Shown: in pieces, positions 5,945-9,833 of the stretch
How positions within the stretch are numbered: the first letter of the stretch is position 1
Layout of the letters: the number at the start of each line of letters is the position of its first letter
NCBI GenBank assembly: GCA_034006575.1
Contig: JAVESN010000064.1
Coordinates: 1 to 9,833, forward strand
Length of the DNA stretch: 9,833 nt
Direction of reading: 5' to 3'
From: Methanimicrococcus sp034006575
GTDB lineage: Archaea; Halobacteriota; Methanosarcinia; Methanosarcinales; Methanosarcinaceae
Notes under the pieces: generated by a model
Told to the model about the DNA's origin: nothing
Seen by the model: only the letters and a program-made list of their open reading frames with translations
Databases searched by the model: none
Translations under genes and position numbers: made by a program

Positions 5945-7207
5945 ATGTCCTTCCCTCTCTCTCAAAAGAATTATGATATTGTTGTTGTCGGCGCCGGCCC
6001 CGCGGGTTCGATTGCCGCAAAATACGCAGCCATGGGCGGCGCAAGCGTTTTGTTGGCGGAACGAAAAAAAGAAATCGGAACGCCGATTCAATGCGCGGGA
6101 TTCGTTCCAAAAGCGATTGAAATTGAAAAATTAATCCCGGGGATGACTCTGCCCAAGGAAGTGAAAAAAATCCCTCAAAAATGCGTTCTTTCCAAAACCG
6201 TTCGGCAAAAATTATACAGCCCGGATTTGAAAGAGAAAGAATTTGACGTGGAAGGATATGTTTTGGATCGGCGCCTGTTTGATATGGATTTGGCCGAGCA
6301 AGCCGCTTTTGAAGGCGCGGAATTGATTTGCGGAACGAATGTTCACTCCGTTTTGGCCGGGTCGTCTCAGTATACCTTGCGGTTAAACGGTGTTTTTGGA
6401 AAAACGGAGGTGACGACAAAAGTCATCATCGGCGCGGACGGCCCGAATTCGATGATTGGAAAGACGTTTGGATTGTGCCACGCGCCAAAATTAACATCGC
6501 CGGCCGCGAACGCTCAAAAAGCCGAAACGCCGGAAACCTATGAGAGAGGGGTCTGTTTTGAATATAAAATGGCGGACGTGGAGATTGAAACGGATACATT
6601 GGAAATGTATTTTGGAAACAAGTATGTGCCGGGCGGCTATATTTGGATTTTTCCGGAGGGGGAGGGAAAGGCCAATGTCGGAATCGGTTTGAGAAAATCC
6701 CTTTGTACGGAAAATTTATCGGCGCGGGAATTTTTAAATCGTTTTATTCAAGAGCATCCCGTGGCTTCTAAAAAATTAAAGGGCGGAAAGATAACGTCCG
6801 TTATCGCCGGAATTATTCCCGTATCGGGCGCTCCCGAGAGGACGGCGACACACTCCGTGATGGTGGTCGGCGACGCGGCGGGGCACGTGATGGCCACCAA
6901 CGGCGGCGGCATTCCGTTTGCGGCAGCGGCCGGAAAAATAGCCGGAAAAGTTGCGGCAGAAGCCGTTTTGGACCACAAATGCGGCAAAGATTTATCGGTT
7001 TTAGAGTACGAGTCTCTTTGGAGAGCGGAATTTGGAGATGCTTTAAATTCTTCCGTTCAAGCTCGAAAATTGATGGATAAATTTATGGGGTCGGATCGGA
7101 TGATGAACGCGGCTTTTAAGCTTCTGCCGGCGGATAAATTAAAAGAGATGCAGTGCGGAAACATTCCGGGATCTTTAAACGCGGGATTAAATCTTTTGAT
7201 AAAATAA
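5945..7207 (+). CDS. Geranylgeranyl reductase family protein (archaeal lipid saturation)
   Basis: This 420-residue FAD-dependent enzyme very likely reduces the geranylgeranyl chains of (di)geranylgeranylglycerophospholipid, the late saturation step of archaeal membrane lipid synthesis. A beta-alpha-beta FAD fold begins DIVVVGAGPAG (11-21) with GxGxxG. PIQCAG (47-52) contains the conserved cysteine. VLDRRLFD (106-113) and GADGPNS (163-169) are flavoprotein motifs. GYIWIFPEG (231-239) is the YxWxFPxG signature of the substrate cavity. GDAAGHVMATNGGGI (309-323) is the second FAD motif. Length is slightly above the usual 390-410, partly from an Ala/Pro/Thr-rich insertion at about 181-199. The ATG is preceded by a modest GGTG. 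It stands alone on the forward strand, divergent from the helicase and convergent with the FAH gene. No forward T-tract follows it closely. Family assignment is firm; the exact lipid or quinone substrate is inferred. Confidence 0.92.
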   Translation: MSFPLSQKNYDIVVVGAGPAGSIAAKYAAMGGASVLLAERKKEIGTPIQCAGFVPKAIEIEKLIPGMTLPKEVKKIPQKCVLSKTVRQKLYSPDLKEKEFDVEGYVLDRRLFDMDLAEQAAFEGAELICGTNVHSVLAGSSQYTLRLNGVFGKTEVTTKVIIGADGPNSMIGKTFGLCHAPKLTSPAANAQKAETPETYERGVCFEYKMADVEIETDTLEMYFGNKYVPGGYIWIFPEGEGKANVGIGLRKSLCTENLSAREFLNRFIQEHPVASKKLKGGKITSVIAGIIPVSGAPERTATHSVMVVGDAAGHVMATNGGGIPFAAAAGKIAGKVAAEAVLDHKCGKDLSVLEYESLWRAEFGDALNSSVQARKLMDKFMGSDRMMNAAFKLLPADKLKEMQCGNIPGSLNAGLNLLIK

Positions 7208-7340
7208 TCACAGAAAGAAAAAAACGAATCGGAAAACTAAAGAAAATAAAAAGAGATTGGAAATTAAAAAAAATAGAAATAAAAAGGAATTGAAACGAAA
7301 TAAAAAAGGGGATATAATAAAAATAAAAAAGGAGGGAAAA
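7208..7340 (-). terminator. T-tract terminator region of the orc1-FAH transcript
   Basis: On the reverse strand, downstream of the FAH stop, there are several T-tracts (at about 7261-7270, 7303-7308 and 7325-7330), suitable for archaeal termination of the orc1-FAH operon. On the forward strand the same stretch is A-rich and offers no clear terminator for geranylgeranyl reductase. No gene is visible in it. Confidence 0.5.
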
Positions 7341-8126
7341 TTAAAATTCGGACCCGTCGGAAACCACCGTATTTCTCAAAACGCCGACGCCTTCGATTTC
7401 CACTTCAACCACGTCGCCGATGAGCAATTCGCCGACGCCGGGCGGTGTTCCGGTGGCGATAACGTCTCCGGCTTCCAGCGTCATGACGGAGGAGATAAAA
7501 GAAATCAATTTCGGAATGGAAAAAATAAATTCCGATGTGGACGAGTATTGTCGGGTTTCTTCGTTTTCCCCGCGAATGATTCGGCAAGAGATGGAAAGAT
7601 TATCGGGGGAGAGATTTTGGTCGGACAGCTCTTCCGGCGTGACGATAAAGGGGCCGAACGGCGCAAACGTGTCAAACCCTTTGGCGCGCGTCCATTGTCC
7701 GTCCATTTTTTGCAAATCGCGCGCGGTGACGTCATTAAAACAGGTGTATCCGAGAACGTAATTTAAGGCGTCTTCTTCCGGCACGTTTTTACATTTTTTT
7801 CCGATGATGATTCCGAGTTCGGCTTCGTATTCGACTTGGTCGCTTGCGTTCGGATAAACAATCCCTCCGTCGTGAGATAAAACGGCGGAAGGAGGCTTTA
7901 AAAATAAGAGCGGCTCACTTGGAAGGGCCATGTTCAATTCTTTGGCGTGGTCAGTGTAATTCAAGCCGGCGCAAACGATTTTTGAGGGTGCCGCGGGCGG
8001 CAAAATGAGAAGCGAAGACAGAGAATACTCATCATCAAGCTGTTGATAGTGCGAATCGGGATAAACGACGCCGTCAAAAACGGCGCCCGAGAAAACCGTA
8101 TTTCCGATTTGAAAACGACCGAACAT
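7341..8126 (-). CDS. Fumarylacetoacetate hydrolase family protein
   Basis: This 261-residue protein has the single-domain FAH fold used by acylpyruvases, HpcE-type isomerases/decarboxylases and oxaloacetate tautomerases. KIVCAGLNYTDHAKE (49-63) is the conserved NYxxH entry. LLFLKPPSA (73-81) is the substrate-pocket strand. VEYEAELGIIIGK (98-110) supplies the metal-binding Glu101 and Glu103, and D132 in CFNDVTARDLQ (129-139) the third ligand. RAKGFDTFAPFGP (147-159) and ATGTPPGVG (224-232) complete the active site. All expected metal ligands are present, so the enzyme should be active with Mg or Mn. The substrate cannot be read from sequence; clean-up of a keto-acid tautomer in central metabolism is one possibility. 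The ATG is preceded by GAGGG. It begins 13 bp after the orc1 stop on the same strand, so the two are very likely co-transcribed, a curious pairing with a replication gene. Confidence 0.93.
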   Translation of the reverse strand: MFGRFQIGNTVFSGAVFDGVVYPDSHYQQLDDEYSLSSLLILPPAAPSKIVCAGLNYTDHAKELNMALPSEPLLFLKPPSAVLSHDGGIVYPNASDQVEYEAELGIIIGKKCKNVPEEDALNYVLGYTCFNDVTARDLQKMDGQWTRAKGFDTFAPFGPFIVTPEELSDQNLSPDNLSISCRIIRGENEETRQYSSTSEFIFSIPKLISFISSVMTLEAGDVIATGTPPGVGELLIGDVVEVEIEGVGVLRNTVVSDGSEF

Positions 8127-8139
8127 AGTTTCCCTCAGA

Positions 8140-9255
8140 TTACTTCAGCAATTCCGCCAATTCTTCTTTTTTAAATCCGGATCGAATCATTCGGGTTCGC
8201 CCTTTGGAGCCTTTTCCCGAAAAATCGGCGGTTAAATAGCCGGCGGATATCATTTTGTTGATGATTTCATAATAGCGCGTGTATCCGATTCCGGTTTGGT
8301 TTTTAAATTTTTCATACAAGTCGCCGGCTGAAATTTCGTCGGCTTCCGTCACTTGAATCGCTAAGAATTTCTCATGCTCGGTCAGGACGGAAAACATTCG
8401 GGACAGATAAAGAGAGCGGGAGGCGGAATACGCTTTGTTGACGTCTTCGATGTCAATTTTTCGGGAAGAACGTTTTTCGGCGTTTAAACCGGAGCGTTTC
8501 ATCAAGTCCACGCCGACTCTTAAGTCTCCGTTTTGGGCCACGTAATCCGCCATGCATTCGCGAACGGAATTGGAAACGACGCCCGGGAAAAATCCGCGTG
8601 AAATGCGGTCGGCCAATATGTCGTCAATTTCCGCCCATTCGTATCTCGGAAATTCGATTTCTTCGGGGAGAAAAACCGAGCTGACGCGTTTGTCAAATCC
8701 GTAAATCACTTCAGGGTCGTTAACGATTGCCATGACGCCGATTTTTGAGCCGGGATACTGCTCATGCGCTCGGAGAAGAGAATACATCACTTCGTCGGCG
8801 TGCCCTTCGTAAAAGAGGTAATTGATGTCGTCTAAAACGACGATTAAAACTTTATCGGTGTCGATTAATTTTTTCGCCAGTTTGTCAAAAATGCGGTTGA
8901 AAGAAACCCCGGAAGCCGGCGGCGCCACGTTAAAAACGCTTCGATAAATTCGGGAGATGACGGCAAAGCGCGTGGAGTCGATTTGGCAATTCACTTTCAC
9001 GGTGATGACTTTGTCGGTGTATTCTTTTAATTCTTCAAATATTTTGAGCGACGCGCTCGTTTTTCCGGTTCCGGGCGGTCCGTAAAGCAGACAGTTCAGA
9101 GGGCGCCCGCCGCGCACGGCCGGTTTGAGCGCGTATCGGATGGAATTTAATTGAGTCTCGCGGTGGGGGAAAAAGTCCGGCAAATGGTCCAATTCAAAAA
9201 CGTCCGAGTCTCGAAAAAGAGTCTCATCCCACATCAGCATATCTTTTTCCGCCAT
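8140..9255 (-). CDS. Orc1/Cdc6 family replication initiation protein
   Basis: From the ATG at 9253-9255 this is a 371-residue AAA+ initiator that binds origin DNA and helps load MCM helicase. It has the N-terminal MLMWDETLFRDSDVFELDHL familiar from Methanosarcina homologues, Walker A GPPGTGKT (59-66), Walker B VVLDDIN (139-145), sensor 1 at AIVND (176-180), and sensor 2 GDLRVGVDL (243-251). A C-terminal winged-helix domain starts at about 285 and has YTRYYEIINKMISAGYL and a basic wing (GKGSKGRTRMIRSG). The frame is open back to a GTG at 9319-9321, but that adds a hydrophobic 22-residue extension, lies at the predicted TATA box, and has weaker support. The ATG has GGGGA upstream. It leads the two-gene unit with the FAH enzyme. 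Repeats upstream suggest a nearby origin, as is usual for archaeal orc1 genes. Confidence 0.95.
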   Translation of the reverse strand: MAEKDMLMWDETLFRDSDVFELDHLPDFFPHRETQLNSIRYALKPAVRGGRPLNCLLYGPPGTGKTSASLKIFEELKEYTDKVITVKVNCQIDSTRFAVISRIYRSVFNVAPPASGVSFNRIFDKLAKKLIDTDKVLIVVLDDINYLFYEGHADEVMYSLLRAHEQYPGSKIGVMAIVNDPEVIYGFDKRVSSVFLPEEIEFPRYEWAEIDDILADRISRGFFPGVVSNSVRECMADYVAQNGDLRVGVDLMKRSGLNAEKRSSRKIDIEDVNKAYSASRSLYLSRMFSVLTEHEKFLAIQVTEADEISAGDLYEKFKNQTGIGYTRYYEIINKMISAGYLTADFSGKGSKGRTRMIRSGFKKEELAELLK

Positions 9256-9323
9256 ATTTTCCCCGTCCCGCCCGAATAAAGCGTGTTGTCCTAAAATAAG
9301 AATAACAAAGACTACTGTCACAC

Positions 9324-9333
9324 ATTATATAAT
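9324..9333 (-). promoter_or_regulatory. TATA box of the orc1-FAH operon
   Basis: The reverse strand reads ATTATATAAT, preceded by a purine-rich GAAAATG that may serve as BRE. Transcription would start near 9302, giving a leader of about 45 bases to the ATG at 9255. This also argues against the GTG at 9321 as the translation start. Confidence 0.55.
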
Positions 9334-9427
9334 CATTTTCAAAAAAAAAAATAAAATCTTATCGGAGTGAGAAAAGAGCGGCGCGCAAACGGCGAAAATA
9401 GGACTCGCTTTTGAAAAAACAAAACTA
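9334..9427. other. AT-rich spacer between orc1 promoter and repeats
   Basis: It begins with an 11-base A-run at about 9342-9351 inside AT-rich DNA that could serve as an unwinding element. A GC-richer patch (9373-9408) and a partial copy of the repeat core (TTTTGAAAAAAC, 9409-9420) follow. No gene is seen. Confidence 0.35.
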
Positions 9428-9833
9428 GTCTTCATTTTTTTTCATGTTTTCGTCGTCACCCTTTTGAAAAACGGACGGGTCAACCGCGGAAAAACTGTGT
9501 CGGGCTGTATTTGAAGGATCTTGAAAAAATACGTCTTCATTTTTTTTCATGTTTTCGTCGTCACCCTTTTGAAAAACGGACGGGGCATCCGCGGAAAAAC
9601 TGTGTCGGGCTGTATTTGAAGGAATTTCTTGAAAAAATACGTCTTCATTTTTTTCGGGTTTTCCTCGTCACCTTTTGAAAAACGGACGGGGCATCCGCGG
9701 AAAAACTGTGTCGGGCTGTATTTGAAGGATCTTGAAAAAATACGTCTTCATTTTTTTTCGGGTTTTCCTCGTCACCTTTTGAAAAACGGACGGGGCAACC
9801 GCGGAAAAACTGTGTCGGGCTGTATTTGAAGGA
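9428..9833. repeat. Direct repeats of 103-108 bp, candidate origin region
   Basis: Four copies start at 9428, 9533, 9641 and 9744. The first three are 105, 108 and 103 bp long and the fourth is cut by the window edge. Copies differ at a few positions: CATG versus CGGG after the T-run, CACCC versus CACC, CAACC versus CATCC, and a 3-base insertion in copy 2. Each has a T-run, TTTTGAAAAACGGACGGG(G/T) (at 9462, 9567, 9673 and 9777), CCGCGG, and CTGTGTCGGGCTGTATTTGA. The element with GAAA followed by a G-run resembles the layout of archaeal origin recognition boxes, all in one orientation, directly upstream of orc1. That these are Orc1 binding sites is inferred. Confidence 0.9.

Noticed and set aside
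9256..9321. GTG start at 9319-9321 for orc1
   Set aside because: It adds 22 residues unlike Methanosarcina homologues and lies upstream of the transcription start predicted from the TATA box at 9324-9333.
9629..9829. Forward 66-residue ORF across the 105-bp repeats
   Set aside because: It exists only because repeat copies lack stops in changing frames. The copies shift frame relative to each other, so it is not a coding repeat.
9428..9833. CRISPR array or transposon copies
   Set aside because: The repeat unit is over 100 bp with no variable spacers, and no transposase or terminal inverted repeats are seen.

Overview
The window looks like part of the chromosome of a methanogenic archaeon of the Methanosarcinaceae type; a gut Methanimicrococcus-like lineage is a guess. 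The evidence is an Orc1/Cdc6 initiator with a Methanosarcina-like N-terminus, an archaeal geranylgeranyl reductase, a DUF92 membrane protein, a tRNA-Leu without encoded CCA, ribosome binding sites of the GGAG/GGTG kind, and T-rich tracts after genes. The core genes (about 1900 to 9260) use many GCG, GCC, GGC and CCG codons. The first 1.7 kb and most intergenic DNA are strikingly A+T-rich.

Layout. Positions 1-1736 are an AT-rich accessory stretch next to the 3' end of a tRNA-Leu(CAA) gene. It holds a Phd/YefM-type antitoxin whose usual toxin partner is reduced to an 18-residue overlapping ORF, and a reverse-strand nuclease-like gene. That gene is interrupted by one in-frame TAG and then stays open for 69 more codons to a TAA. 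In a pyrrolysine-using methanogen this is a candidate Pyl-containing or amber-readthrough protein, and it is the most interesting item in the window. Positions 1911-5124 carry, on the reverse strand, a DEAD-box RNA helicase with an RG/GYG-rich tail and, downstream of it, a large DUF92 membrane protein. Positions 5125-5944 are a long gene-free stretch with a highly regular repeat: 23-bp units grouped in fours (B-C-A-A, about 92 bp), present three times. Geranylgeranyl reductase follows on the forward strand (5945-7207).

Positions 7341-9255 hold a reverse-strand pair: orc1/cdc6 and, 13 bp downstream of it, a fumarylacetoacetate-hydrolase-family enzyme. Upstream of orc1, from 9428 to the window end, lie at least four direct repeats of 103-108 bp. 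Each contains a TTTTGAAAAACGGACGGGG-type element that recalls archaeal origin recognition boxes. With the adjacent initiator gene, this is a plausible replication origin running off the window.

How the genes relate. Geranylgeranyl reductase saturates archaeal lipid chains. DUF92 proteins include the plant phytyl-phosphate kinase VTE6, so a link through isoprenoid metabolism is conceivable but unproven. Of the seven protein genes called, five end in TAA as annotated by the first stop (helicase, DUF92 protein, reductase, FAH protein, Orc1) and the antitoxin ends in TGA. Only the nuclease-like gene meets a TAG, and its reading frame continues past it to a TAA.
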